This document shows, in pieces, positions 54,201 through 61,068 of a stretch of 64,000 nt of DNA. The stretch covers positions 34,235,323 to 34,299,322 of the forward strand of contig OX328112.1 of the NCBI GenBank assembly GCA_946811185.2, written 5' to 3'. This DNA is from Hippopus hippopus (lineage: Eukaryota > Mollusca > Bivalvia > Cardiida > Cardiidae). Each line of letters begins with the position of its first letter. The first letter of the stretch is position 1. The notes beneath the pieces were generated by a model that was not told where the DNA came from, did not search any database, and worked only from the letters and a program-made list of their open reading frames with translations. Made by a program: the position numbers and the translations under genes.

Positions 54201-57200
54201 ATTCCTCTCTGGAAGTGTTGAAAACATTATTGGAAAAGATGGAAATACTGGTTACCAGCATTTTTCCTGTCCAGAATGTTTTAACTCTTTACCACACAAT
54301 CCCGACTTTTAACGACCCTGAGAAAGAAGCCTTTCGAAAACATCGTGAGAAAAGGAGAAAATGCTGGTAACCAGCATTTTCTCCTTTTCCCACAATGTTT
54401 TCTACCCTTCCCAAACCAAGTTTCAACTTTTCAGTCACATTTATTTTGTCTTCTGCAAGTGCTTTCAGTTTGGACCAGTCCATAATTTTGTCGTTTGGTA
54501 AAGAGTTAAAAGCCTTCTTTCTCAGGGTCGTCGAAACTCTGGACCATGTGGAAAATTGTTAAAGCACTATATAAGTTATACGAACATTCTTAATCTGGAA
54601 AGCAGACCGAAACATTACAGTTTCACTTTTTCAAATTCCATTGTCCATTGTTTCAATCAGGAAATCCATAGTTATATCGCCGCTGGCGATAATGGCCAAG
54701 TGCAGGTGTCCTTAGACAAGGTACTGTATAAATCTAGCCTCGTACCGATAAAATGCAGGAAGGACGTAGATAATTCATTTGTCACCGTGATCTAGTTGAA
54801 GTGAGCCCTGCTCTTGGAAAAAGAGCCATGATGCAAAATACTAAGCAAGTTATCACAGCATTGTTGATCTATAGAATCCATTTAGTCTAGGAATTAACTA
54901 AACGTGGAGCTAGAATGGTCCTTTGAAATACAGAAAATTTATAGCAAAAAGTTTCGACCCATGTCTGTGCAGGCTGATATAGGTCGATACGTTTTGCAGA
55001 TACATTAAACCCCCTTTTCACAGCGTATGGCCGATTTAGTATTGCTGAAAGAGGCATAAAACCCTATACAGATGGGTAAAACAATTTATTGTACTGCAAA
55101 GAAATTTTGCGCGATCTGATTGGATGATCTGCCCGGAACATAATATTCATGTATACTGACAAAATCCAGTGGAAAAGCAGTTTCCCTTTCAGGAGCCCCG
55201 TAAACATAACTACACTTTGAACATAACAATCAAAATGGCGGCGTCGATCGATACGAACCGCCCGCGAGACAAATATACTGAGTAGCCTGCACCATGTTAT
55301 TGCAAGTTTCCCTTGATGGTTGTCATTCAAACGGAAAGAATAGATTACATGTATTTTTGAAAATCAATTCATATAATTACATATTTTCGTGTGTTTTCAT
55401 TCTAAAACAAATACAGGGGTTAAAACGGGCTGTCCCTTTGTCAGGTAAGCAAATTGTAGAGTGTCAAATTTCATACATTGTCCATAATTCATTAAAAGGA
55501 TAACCTAATGGTTGTTTAAGGCAAGTAATGATCGTAACTTACTTTTGCCAATAAATCATTAAAAGGCATAGTTACTTACCGTGAAGTTGCTAAAATCCAT
55601 GTTTGAAATGAAAATACGTCGAATGTCTATCGCAGTGTACTCATCAAGTTTATGCACCAAACTGCACGTTTTACCATAGTTTCAATGACGTCAGTTCTCA
55701 GTGACTTTAGTTTTCAGTGAATTGGGGCACTCAGAAGGGAAATTCGATTTCGTCAGCGTACTAAATTCGTTAGACCATAAAACCGGGAAATTTTGCTTAA
55801 TACAAGTTGGAGTGATAAAACTTTGCAGTATAATAAATACGTTGTACGGTCAGGCTAATAATATATATTATATTTCATGTGTCCATTTTTAGAAATGTTA
55901 TGGGTAAAGAAATGTCGTAATTTAAGCTGGGGGGAATTATTTCCCCGTCACAGTGAATATTTTCCTCCTGCCGAAAATCTGGAACTACTTTTTTAAGTTT
56001 TTAAGTTTTAAAAGTGGCATTCGTTGACAAAATAATCAGAGGAAATATAATATATAATTTATTTCATCAGCTTGTGGTTAATATGGGGAAATATTTGCCT
56101 CAAAAGGGAAAGGTCCGCGAAAATAACTCGTGCCTTACGGCACTCGTTATTTTCGCATACCTTTCCCTTTTTCGGCAAATATTTCCCCATATTAACCACA
56201 AGCTGATGAAATAAACTCTATTTACTTACCAGGTACGGTGCCATTTTTTACTTCCACACGCAATCCGATGAAACAGAACTTTTGGAAGATACAGTGCATC
56301 TACTTGCCATATTGTGGTGTTTATTTATATTTGCGTCTACACTGTGGGAATACCGGTCGACAGACAAGTTCTTGCCTCATTACTGTCGGGCATTGCTGGT
56401 TTTCTGTTTAGGAACATGGTTTATACATACGCCATTTCTTCTGTTTTCCACAGATAGTTTTCCAGGTAAGCCTTTACTATAAGAGGATGATATAGGTGTG
56501 TGTGAGTGTGTGGAGGGGTAGGGAATGGTGGGGGTGGGGGAGATTTCTTTTTCAAATTCTCAAAACATTATTTACTTACAGACAGCGTTGTTAATTCATA
56601 CAGCATTTCTACTGTTTTCTACAGATAGTTTTCCAGGTAAAATCTTAACTATAAGGGGTTTAGATAGGTGTCTGTAAGTGTGTGAGTCTGTGGAAGGGGG
56701 GGGGGTGGGTGGAGGTGGGGGTGGCGGAGATTTTTCTTCAAATTCTAAAAAAATATTTACTAACAGAAAGCGTGGTTTATTCATACACCAGTATTCCTGT
56801 TTTCTACAAATAGTTTTTCTTACTATAAGGGGTTAGGATCCGTTTTCAACAATCATTCTTTACCATTTACCACTGAACAAAAATGTTAGACTCATTCAAA
56901 TTGGAGACATTTGCAGGTGACAAATTTTATCATGTCGCTCAAATGAAGGGATTTGTTTTTGAAAGGATGAAAAACATTGTGAAAAGAGGACAAAATGCTG
57001 CTTACGCAGCTGGTTGCGTTGTACGTCGATACGTTGGTCTCATTGCCACAAAAAAGTTCGCTAAATGCAGTATTCTTTTTCATTTCAACGGACCATCGGA
57101 CGGCACCTCAAGCAGAAATGATGATAAAAGTCTTTCTTTGCACTTATTGACTCTCTTGTAGTCAATCTTGTTATTTTGGCTTAAACACATTCTAGAACGA

Positions 57201-58002
57201 CGGCAAATCGAGCTCTTCACACTGTAGTAACCTGGAATGTGTTCATCGCATGTAAAATTCTAAATCGCGCACTAAATGATAGTATGTGCGTTTCTATTCC
57301 TCATTATACCCCTCACCCACCATCTGTGTATTCGTTTTTGTACCTAAAATATGTTTATGGCACCAGCAGTTGAAGACAAACTATGTTCTGTTTCATTCGA
57401 CATGTTTGCTGTGCAGGATCCTTTTTCAAAAGACAGATTGTGTGGTCGGTTCGTATATACCGAAAAGGCGTTCAGATTGCGATAAACGGACAAGCCAATC
57501 GCAAATGGACGACGCAGTCGGATGACTGACACATCATACGAACTGGCGGACCTACATCGTGCTATAAAATGGAAGTTTTTTGTACACATAGCTGCTTGCA
57601 TTTTCAAAATCTTTGAAACAGGTTTTTATGGTACAATCAGAAAAAGCATTTTAGATGAGCCTCTGTACATCAATCCGAGATCGACAACGCAATGAATGCT
57701 TATTCAAATGATTTATCATTTATCTAATTCCAGGTGAAAACCCAAATCCACGCTGGGACAGGACTGACCCTCTCAACGCGCATGCGGTGGCCGCATTATT
57801 TGCAGCGCACCTGTTCGTAAATATAAGTTTCACTGTCATCGTGTACGTCATTTTGAAATGTAGGTCAAATTGGACGCATCATAAGATAAACAGTATTGTA
57901 GAAATGATGTCATCACCGTCACGTGACAGGAGTAAGGGATGGTCGGAAGAAAAGTATTCCCTGTTAGAAGCAGACGATGACGAAGAGGAAAATGAAATCT
58001 AG
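42172..58002 (+). CDS. TMEM45-like: TMEM45 family (DUF716) multi-pass membrane protein, five exons, 299 aa
   Basis: Coding exons 42,172-42,264, 51,558-51,666, 53,299-53,494, 56,233-56,465 and 57,734-58,002; every intron is GT-AG and all phases close. Family marks: N-terminal MGSLWGH, residues 93-95 LQH, 109-114 DCLRYY, 123 D, FYFH at 138-141 with a following H155, and RWDRTDPLNAH near 217-227 before the last membrane segment. Six to seven hydrophobic segments are visible, near 12-28, 59-74, 96-111, 123-140, 154-168, 187-207 and 229-252. The C-terminal tail is cytosolic-looking and acidic (SLLEADDDEEENEI), as in vertebrate members. Length is close to the roughly 275 aa I recall for human TMEM45 proteins. 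The biochemical activity of the family is not established; I assign none. Intron 1 is 9.3 kb and full of repeats. Confidence 0.92.
42536..42642. repeat. Family D fragment in TMEM45 intron 1
   Basis: Hairpin core only: GATCAAGATCAGACTGCACT and GTGCAGTCTGATCCTGGATC. Confidence 0.78.
42697..42972. repeat. Family B MITE
   Basis: GACACGCTCTGTGAAAAGGT to GCCAGGGCACAGCTCATA; hairpin CAGGTCAGCCTGCGTAGTCC / CAGGCTGACATGG. Confidence 0.88.
42989..43517 (+). mobile_element. Family A element, copy 2
   Basis: Same layout and nearly the same sequence as copy 1: segment TTATTATACTGCAAAG to GCAGTATAATAA (ends about 43,364), hairpin 43,370-43,511, then CTAATAA. The apex reads CCGAGCCGAAGGCGAGG. Copies 1 and 2 are the youngest-looking pair. 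Confidence 0.92.
43528..43785. repeat. Family B MITE
   Basis: GGCGCTCTGTCAAAGGGGAG to TTTTTCACAGACCATAGTTC, with a perfect hairpin around CAGCCTGCGCGAACTGCGCA. Confidence 0.86.
43975..44195 (+). repeat. Family C MITE with deleted right hairpin arm
   Basis: Left arm AGACTTGTCCAAATTGAAAA, then GGAGAAAATGCTGGTTACCA directly joined to GGTTCGTTAAATGCGGG. The right hairpin arm has been lost. Confidence 0.78.
44345..44474. repeat. Family D MITE, right part
   Basis: Hairpin GATCAAAGATCAGACTGCAC / GTGCAGTCTGATCTTGATC intact, then GAAAGAGTTAA. Confidence 0.82.
44582..44690 (+). repeat. Family C left half joined to family J
   Basis: GTTTAACTCTTAATCAGACG to GTAATTTGATCATGAACAAA, then the J element starts. 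The C right half is absent. Confidence 0.75.
44690..44912. repeat. Family J MITE
   Basis: TATTGCCTAGTTCATTTAAC to GTTAAATGAAGTAGGCAATA, an inverted repeat of about 20 bp at the ends. Internal ATCGCACGAGGCTGCCTTCG. Confidence 0.9.
45045..45370 (-). repeat. Family N repeat, copy 2 (reversed)
   Basis: Reverse-complement relative of 40,170-40,497, sharing TATGACGCATCACCCATC and GAATGCCATCTAGCGG. The hairpin of copy 1 is reduced here. Confidence 0.82.
45371..45837. other. Intron sequence with a SINE-body fragment
   Basis: Near 45,650 TATCACGGCGGCCAGTTCAC recalls the SINE body at 4.7 kb. A family C-like TTTTCTCCTTTTTCTCACAC lies near 45,550. Nothing else recognised. Confidence 0.45.
45838..46035 (-). 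repeat. Family C fragment
   Basis: CCTTTTCCCACAGTGTTTTC, GACAAATTCCACCATTTAG and AGTCTAAAATTTGTCGT mark the long arm; the hairpin's left arm is missing. Confidence 0.7.
46063..46519 (-). mobile_element. Family F element, copy 3
   Basis: The best copy: hairpin 46,072-46,215 (GGTGAAAGATCGAAATTTAT and complement) with apex CACGAGTGGCGCAGCCACGA, then TTTATTTCATGCTTT to AAAGCATGAAATAAA (46,505-46,519). Followed with no gap by a 43-bp tandem array. Confidence 0.92.
46520..46925. repeat. 43-bp minisatellite abutting the family F end
   Basis: About nine copies of GAGTGGGGTTGTCATTGTGA then TATAGATGTATAGGATAGAC and AAC. Left copies are most alike; the right ones drift (GTTCATG, GTCTATG). Confidence 0.96.
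46926..47098. repeat. Family D MITE, partial
   Basis: AGTGAAACCCTAATTTTGCG and AGTAGTTCCAAGCTCAGACC with GTGCAGTCTGATCTTGATTT. Confidence 0.78.
47202..47428 (-). repeat. Family C MITE
   Basis: TTAACCCTTTCCCACATAAT to TACGGTAAATAAAAAAGGG; hairpin worn at the apex (ATGCTGCTAATCAGCAT). Confidence 0.85.
47429..48451. other. No recognisable feature in about 1 kb of intron 1
   Basis: Both strands were scanned for splice-bounded frames. A short frame at 48,210-48,392 has no domain and no acceptor in front. No shared repeat seen. Confidence 0.4.
48452..48762 (-). mobile_element. Family F element, copy 4 (internal deletion)
   Basis: Hairpin present (TTTCGGTGAAAGATCGAAAT; apex GATTGGCGCAGCCACGAG). 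About 150 bp of the following segment are lost, up to AACCTAGGTAACTAGTGCGC. The right end is worn. Confidence 0.83.
48850..49130 (-). mobile_element. tRNA-derived SINE
   Basis: Body TTTTCAACACTATTTCAG, GGCAAGTCGACCTGTCTATG and CTTTCCCGGAATCT; minus-strand head around AGGGATTCGGACCAGCGACC. Same family as the copies at 4.6 and 49.6 kb. Confidence 0.75.
49490..50040 (-). repeat. Family C copies interrupted by a SINE
   Basis: CGACCTGAGGAAATAAGCTT to AATGCTGGTAACCAG on the left; ATGACCCTGAGGAAGAAAAC and GAAAATACTGGTAACCAG on the right. A SINE separates them. Confidence 0.7.
49582..49820 (-). mobile_element. tRNA-derived SINE
   Basis: TTGATTGATTGTATGGTGTT tail at the left. On the minus strand the head has CTGGTAGCTCAGTCGATAGC (A box) and GGTTCGATCCC (B box). 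Confidence 0.85.
50040..50246. repeat. Family D MITE
   Basis: AACCCATAGACTGCTAAGCG to ATTTAACAGGATACG; hairpin GATCAAGATCAGACTGCACA / CGTGCAGTCTGATCTTGGATC is near perfect. Confidence 0.88.
50294..50555. repeat. Family E element, complete
   Basis: GGCCTGTAACAGGCGAAAAG to TCGTGTGTTGCAGGCC. Hairpin cores GCCTGCGCAGTCCGCGCAGG and CTGCGCGGACTGCGCAG are both intact. Confidence 0.92.
50765..51060. repeat. (CCAA/CGAA)n microsatellite
   Basis: Runs of CCAA interrupted by CGAA, CAAA and GAAC tetramers. The large overlapping open frames on both strands reflect the four-base period. Confidence 0.95.
51095..51545. repeat. 22-bp minisatellite ending at the exon 2 acceptor
   Basis: About twenty copies of CAAGTGTATATCTAATTCCG then TG. 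The last unit runs into the polypyrimidine tract and acceptor (CTTCTCTTTATTTCAG) of TMEM45 exon 2. Confidence 0.93.
51558..51666 (+). CDS. TMEM45 exon 2
   Basis: Acceptor CTTCTCTTTATTTCAG, donor GTAAGT. Reads CSGSVQQFKAQISYDCKIRG then RQVPIEIYWKLFISVG: a luminal or extracellular-looking loop with two cysteines, then the start of the second membrane segment. Only this frame is open and it joins in phase on both sides. Confidence 0.85.
51668..52065. repeat. Family M repeat, copy 2, at the exon 2 donor
   Basis: AAATCATACCATGTAAAAGT and TTGTTAGTCGCTGGCAAAAA on the left; ACCTAGTTTTAGCATTC and GCCAGCAACTAACACTTGGA on the right, related as an imperfect inverted repeat. An A-rich tract lies near 51,860. 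Confidence 0.75.
52068..52248 (+). repeat. Family C MITE
   Basis: GTTTAACTCTTTTCAAACGA to TTTGGTAAAGGGTTAA, complete hairpin with some mismatches (GAGAAAATGCTGGTAACCAG). Confidence 0.85.
52249..53298. other. TMEM45 intron 2, nothing recognised
   Basis: About 1 kb without shared repeats. A minus-strand 62-codon frame at 52,938-53,126 has no domain and no splice support. Confidence 0.4.
53299..53494 (+). CDS. TMEM45 exon 3
   Basis: Acceptor ACATTTATCTTCAG, donor GTGAGT. Encodes GFLIELFEDTPYFIDEEGRF, then NVSGLQHMSIFVLFF, HAVLDCLRYYK and LDYLTLAMSFG. The N..QH and D-x-L-x-YY patterns are strong marks of the TMEM45 family. NVS is a possible glycosylation site if this loop is luminal. Confidence 0.92.
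53505..53650. repeat. CT-rich simple repeat
   Basis: CTGTCTGTCTGCCTGTC then TCTCTCTCTC with CCGCCTGACT interruptions, directly after exon 3's donor. Confidence 0.9.
53755..54010 (-). mobile_element. Worn tRNA-derived SINE
   Basis: ATATGACGACGGCCAGTGCG and GAGGAACGAATCCTGTCGCA from the SINE body; head reduced to CCGACTGAGCTACGGGGTTC. A 22-bp block (ACAAATCATATATCATACTT) is duplicated inside. Confidence 0.7.
54040..54120 (-). repeat. Family C fragment
   Basis: TTAACCCTTTACCACACTAT to AAAATGTGGCAAAGGGTTAA; both ends remain but the inside is largely deleted. Confidence 0.75.
54115..54562 (+). repeat. Family C MITE that hosts another family C MITE
   Basis: TTAACTCTCTACCAAATACA up to CCAGAATGTTTTAA, then after the insert TTAAAAGCCTTCTTTCTCAG to GTGGAAAATTGTTAA. 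Confidence 0.88.
54285..54505 (-). mobile_element. Family C MITE inserted at TTAA in another family C copy
   Basis: 221 bp between TTAA at 54,281-54,284 and TTAA at 54,506-54,509. Ends CTCTTTACCACACAATCCC and TCGTTTGGTAAAGAG; perfect hairpin GGAGAAAATGCTGGTAACCA. Best-preserved copy and a good reference for the family. Confidence 0.95.
54800..55035. repeat. Family B MITE
   Basis: TGAGCCCTGCTCTTGGAAAA to CCCTTTTCACAGCGTATGGC; central hairpin partly deleted (CATGTCTGTGCAGGCTGATA). Confidence 0.82.
55085..55860 (+). mobile_element. Family A element, long form, copy 4
   Basis: Segment TTTATTGTACTGCAAAG to CTTTGCAGTATAATAA (about 750 bp) with an extra internal part absent from copies 1-3 (for example GCCTGCACCATGTTATTGCA). 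The hairpin is cut to GTTGTACGGTCAGG. Confidence 0.88.
56059..56214. repeat. Family K long hairpin next to exon 4
   Basis: TTTATTTCATCAGCTTGTGG returns as CCACAAGCTGATGAAATAAA; inner arms GGGGAAATATTTGCCT and complement, apex CTCGTGCCTTACGGCACTCG. It ends about 17 bp before the exon 4 acceptor dinucleotide. Confidence 0.93.
56233..56465 (+). CDS. TMEM45 exon 4
   Basis: Acceptor TATTTACTTACCAG, donor GTAAGC. Completes Trp133 and reads YGAIFYFHTQSDETELLEDT, VHLLAILWCLFIFAST, then LLVFCLGTWFIHTPFLL. FYFH followed by a spaced histidine is the central signature of the DUF716 family. Confidence 0.94.
56410..56850. repeat. Triplicated 3' end of exon 4 with donor region
   Basis: The stretch TTTTCCACAGATAGTTTTCC followed by AGGTAAG, plus about 110 bp of intron, recurs twice downstream, offset by about 171 and then 185 bp. 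Copy 2 keeps a donor (CCAGGTAAAA) and an acceptor-like TTTACTTACAG. Copy 3 has lost the donor. A G-rich tract (near 56,520 and 56,700) lies between copies. Confidence 0.85.
56866..57060 (+). repeat. Family C fragment in intron 4
   Basis: CCATTTACCACTGAACAAAA, GACTCATTCAAATTGGAGAC and GAAAAACATTGTGAAAAGAG; the hairpin is cut after AATGCTGCTTACGCAGC. Confidence 0.7.
57061..57733. other. TMEM45 intron 4, nothing recognised
   Basis: No shared repeat. A minus-strand 87-codon frame at 57,344-57,607 has no domain or splice support. Confidence 0.4.
57734..58002 (+). CDS. TMEM45 exon 5 and stop
   Basis: Acceptor TTTATCTAATTCCAG. Completes Gly211 and reads ENPNPRWDRTDPLNAHAVAA, LFAAHLFVNISFTVIVYVIL, then a 47-residue tail ending EADDDEEENEI and TAG. 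The W.....D..N motif before the last membrane segment is typical of the family. Confidence 0.93.
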
Positions 58003-58044
58003 ATTTATCATGTCTCCCTTAAAACAAATGAGCAGCAGACAATA

Positions 58045-58273
58045 TTAACCCTTTATCACACGACAAAATTTTAGCCTTGTCCAAATTGAAAGCATTTGCA
58101 AACGGCAATTTCATTGTGACTCAAATGGTGCAATTTTTCTTTAATAAGGTAGAAAACATTGTGGGAAAAGGAGAAAATGCTGGTTACCAGCATTTTCTCC
58201 TTTTTCCATAATGTTTTCAAAAGGCTTCTTTCCCAGAGTCGTTAAAAGTCTTCATTGTGCGGTAAAGAATTAA
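58045..58273 (+). repeat. Family C MITE in the presumed 3' UTR of TMEM45
   Basis: TTAACCCTTTATCACACGAC to GCGGTAAAGAATTAA with a complete hairpin (GGAGAAAATGCTGGTTACCA). It lies 42 bp after the stop codon. Confidence 0.92.
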
Positions 58274-58309
58274 GATCATATTTATAGATTATGAATAATA
58301 CAATAAGTA

Positions 58310-58397
58310 TGAGCCATGCTCTGTGAAAATTGGTTTAATGCACCAGCAAAAGTATCGACCAAGGTCAGCCTGCCCAATCCGTGAATTTATTAATTAA
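58310..58397. repeat. Family B fragment
   Basis: TGAGCCATGCTCTGTGAAAA to GGTCAGCCTGCCCAATCCG, cut by the neighbouring family H element. Confidence 0.8.
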
Positions 58398-58761
58398 GAA
58401 ATGATCTTCTTTCTATCGTGGTTTATCGTTCAATAAACCACAGTTGTGAGTTATGAGGCACAATATATAATCCACGATGGCGATAGCCCGCGTGGTTTAT
58501 TTATTGCGCCTCATAACTCACAACGTGGTTTATTGAACGATAAACCACGATAGAAAGGAGATTATTTCGATTCTAACATGACCAACTCTTAATGAAAGGA
58601 AAACAAGTTCATACTTGGAGTAAAAACGCGGATGCAGATTGTATTCCATTGAATAACTTACTTTATACAGAATGACGTCACTCTATATAGAATGACGTAG
58701 ATTTTACCTCGCTTTCGTTGCACTGTGTTTATAGAGTCGAATTCGCGTGTCATGTTAGAAT
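58398..58761 (-). mobile_element. Family H element, copy 2
   Basis: Reversed relative to copy 1: hairpin 58,398-58,569 (TCTTCTTTCTATCGTGGTTT and complement, apex GATGGCGATAGCCCGCG), then the segment ATTCTAACATGAC (58,570) to GTCATGTTAGAAT (58,749-58,761). Confidence 0.9.
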
Positions 58762-58937
58762 CCATAATATCAAATCCATCTAATGAATGCATAAGTAGAA
58801 TGGTCCCTTGACAGGTAGAAAACTGACCAAAAGCAAAAGATTCGACACAGATAAGCCTGCGTGGACTGCGTAGGCTGATCTGAATCGATACTATTTGCAT
58901 GTGCATTAACCCCATTTTCACAGACCATGGTTCATGT
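58762..58937. repeat. Family B MITE, right part
   Basis: ATCAAATCCATCTAATGAAT to CCCATTTTCACAGACCATGG; hairpin GATAAGCCTGCGTGGACTGC / GTAGGCTGATC. Confidence 0.82.
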
Positions 58938-59689
58938 ATAGGTCTATATATTTACATTAAAGACAAACTTTTGATGTGCATACGCCATGGTAAATTTGTG
59001 CATCAGTTGTGGAAAGAAGGCTCAAAAGATGAGCCTACATGGATTTAAAGGCTGTTCTACGTCTGTTCTACGTCTGTTCTTCGTCTGTTCCTTACGCAAC
59101 GTACATCAGAGGCGAAGGTCGAAAGGGTCTTTGTTAAATCTTCGTCGACTCCAACGTTAGTGTCTCCGTTTGCACTCCATTCCCAGCCTGTGGCCATGAG
59201 CCAGAGGGATGACTAAACAATTCAATGGTTGATAGTTTTGCAAAATGCCATAACGAGATCAATGAATAGAATGTATCACATAGCTTTTAACGTACGGATG
59301 AATGAATGAATGAATGAATGAATATTTTTGCTTTGGCTTGCACCTTTGTTATTTCAATTTGAAAACAAACCACTTCAAAATGTTACTTGTTGATTTTTGT
59401 ATGTTTGAGTCATTATTTATTGCTAGAGTTCTTTCCCTTTTTAAGGGCAAAACAATACACGTAAATATTTTACTTTGTCGGGTATTGTAGTATATTTACT
59501 GCGTAGATTATAGTCGTAATATTGTAATGTTTCTTTTCTATGTACAATTTCATAATTGCTTTTCTGTAGAAACTACAGCAAATAGAAATAAATTTGAAAG
59601 CTAGTTTACCGGATTTTCAGAAATAATTAGTAAACGTCCATGATTATACCTCCTCTCCCCGCAGGAAAAAAATGCATTTGATATGAGCC
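58938..59689. other. Downstream flank of TMEM45, short simple repeats only
   Basis: A small GTCTGTTCTAC repeat near 59,055 and (GAAT)n near 59,300. No exon seen. Confidence 0.4.
59587..59592 (+). terminator. Possible polyadenylation signal of TMEM45
   Basis: AATAAA about 1.6 kb after the stop codon. Several weaker candidates exist; this is positional only. Confidence 0.2.
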
Positions 59690-59888
59690 TTTATCCTTCT
59701 TAATAAGTGAAAACTTTCAGGGCAGTAGTAAAACCCATGGTTTTGCTATTTTAAAGTGTTTTTTTAGGAAGAAAATCTCCTTTTCGGACAGTGTAGATCC
59801 AAGATCAGACTGCACGTTCTGTGCAGTCTGATCTTGATCTACACTGTCCACAAAAGGTCCTTGAGTCGCGCTTAGCAACCCAAAGGTC
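59690..59888. repeat. Family D MITE
   Basis: GGCAGTAGTAAAACCCATGG to TAGCAACCCAAAGG; hairpin GATCCAAGATCAGACTGCAC / GTGCAGTCTGATCTTGATC intact. Confidence 0.88.
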
Positions 59889-59919
59889 AATTCTGACATT
59901 TGATTAGTTGATATAGATT

Positions 59920-60000
59920 GTTTTGAAAACTTTGTGGCAAAAGGAAACACTGCTCATAACGACCTTTTTTTTTTTCTTTTACCACAATAGTTGTAAGCTT
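59920..60000. repeat. Family C fragment
   Basis: TTTTGAAAACTTTGTGGCAA to TTTTACCACAATAG, core only. Confidence 0.6.
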
Positions 60001-60200
60001 CACCATATAGTCTATCAAGCGATAAAGCCTTAACTAATGTTGTTTTCTTTCTATTTTACAAGGACGACTTTCGACTGGTTTTCTGCAACTTTCTTCCAGG
60101 AGAGGAAAAGTTCAACTCATATAAAAATTATCCTTATGCCACATGTTGGCCTCTTCTGCTTGTACAGAGAAAGACTGCTTTGATTATCGCCAGAATGATT

Positions 60201-61044
60201 TGTTATACTGCTAACAAATTTCTTGCGATCTGATTGGATAATACGCCCCGAACATATATTCCTGTACACTGGCAAAATCTACGTAAAAGCAGTTCCCCTT
60301 TCGGGAACCTCTTATAAATGAAGTACACTTTCAACATAACATCCAAAATGGCGGCGTCGATCTATACAAGCCGCCCACAAGACAAACATACCGAGTAGCC
60401 TGCACCATATTGTTACTAGTTTCCCTTGATGGTTGACACAATTTTAAGCGGAAAGAATGGATTATTTTTTTTAAAAAAAAGTTACATATATTATCTTTTG
60501 CTATCATTCTAAAACTAACACACAGGGTCAAAACGAGCCATCCATTCGTCAGGTAGGCAAATTGTGAAGTGTCGAAACTCATAAATTGTAAAGTTAAAAG
60601 GATAACCTAATTATCGTTTGAGGCAGCCAATGATCGTTTACTTTTGCCAACCAATCATTAAAATGCATAGTTACTTGCTTACCTTGAAGTTGTTTAAATC
60701 CATGTTTGAATATAAATACATCGAATATCTATCGTAACACTTGACATCATCAAGTTCATGCACCATGCTGCACGTTTTACCAAGGTTTCAGTGACGCCAG
60801 TTCTCAGTGACGTCACTTTTCATTGAATTGGGGTCCTCAGAAGGGACATTCTATTTCGTCAGCGTACTCAATTCGTGAAACCATTGAATAGGGAAATTTC
60901 GCTGAATAAACGTTGGATGGTAAAACTTTGCAGTATAATAGATTCGTTATAGAGTCAGGTGGCAGGCGACTTGGAAACTTGTTCACGGCTGTGGCGAATC
61001 ATGTCGCCCCGAGCTGCTGAAGCTCCTGACCGTTCAACTAATAA
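60201..61044 (+). mobile_element. Family A element, long form, copy 5
   Basis: TGTTATACTGCTAACAAATT to ACTTTGCAGTATAATA (about 740 bp), then a hairpin whose right arm is largely lost (CCGAGCTGCTGAAGCTCC), then CGTTCAACTAATAA. Confidence 0.9.
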
Positions 61045-61068
61045 TGTTCACTTGATACTGTAAAAATA

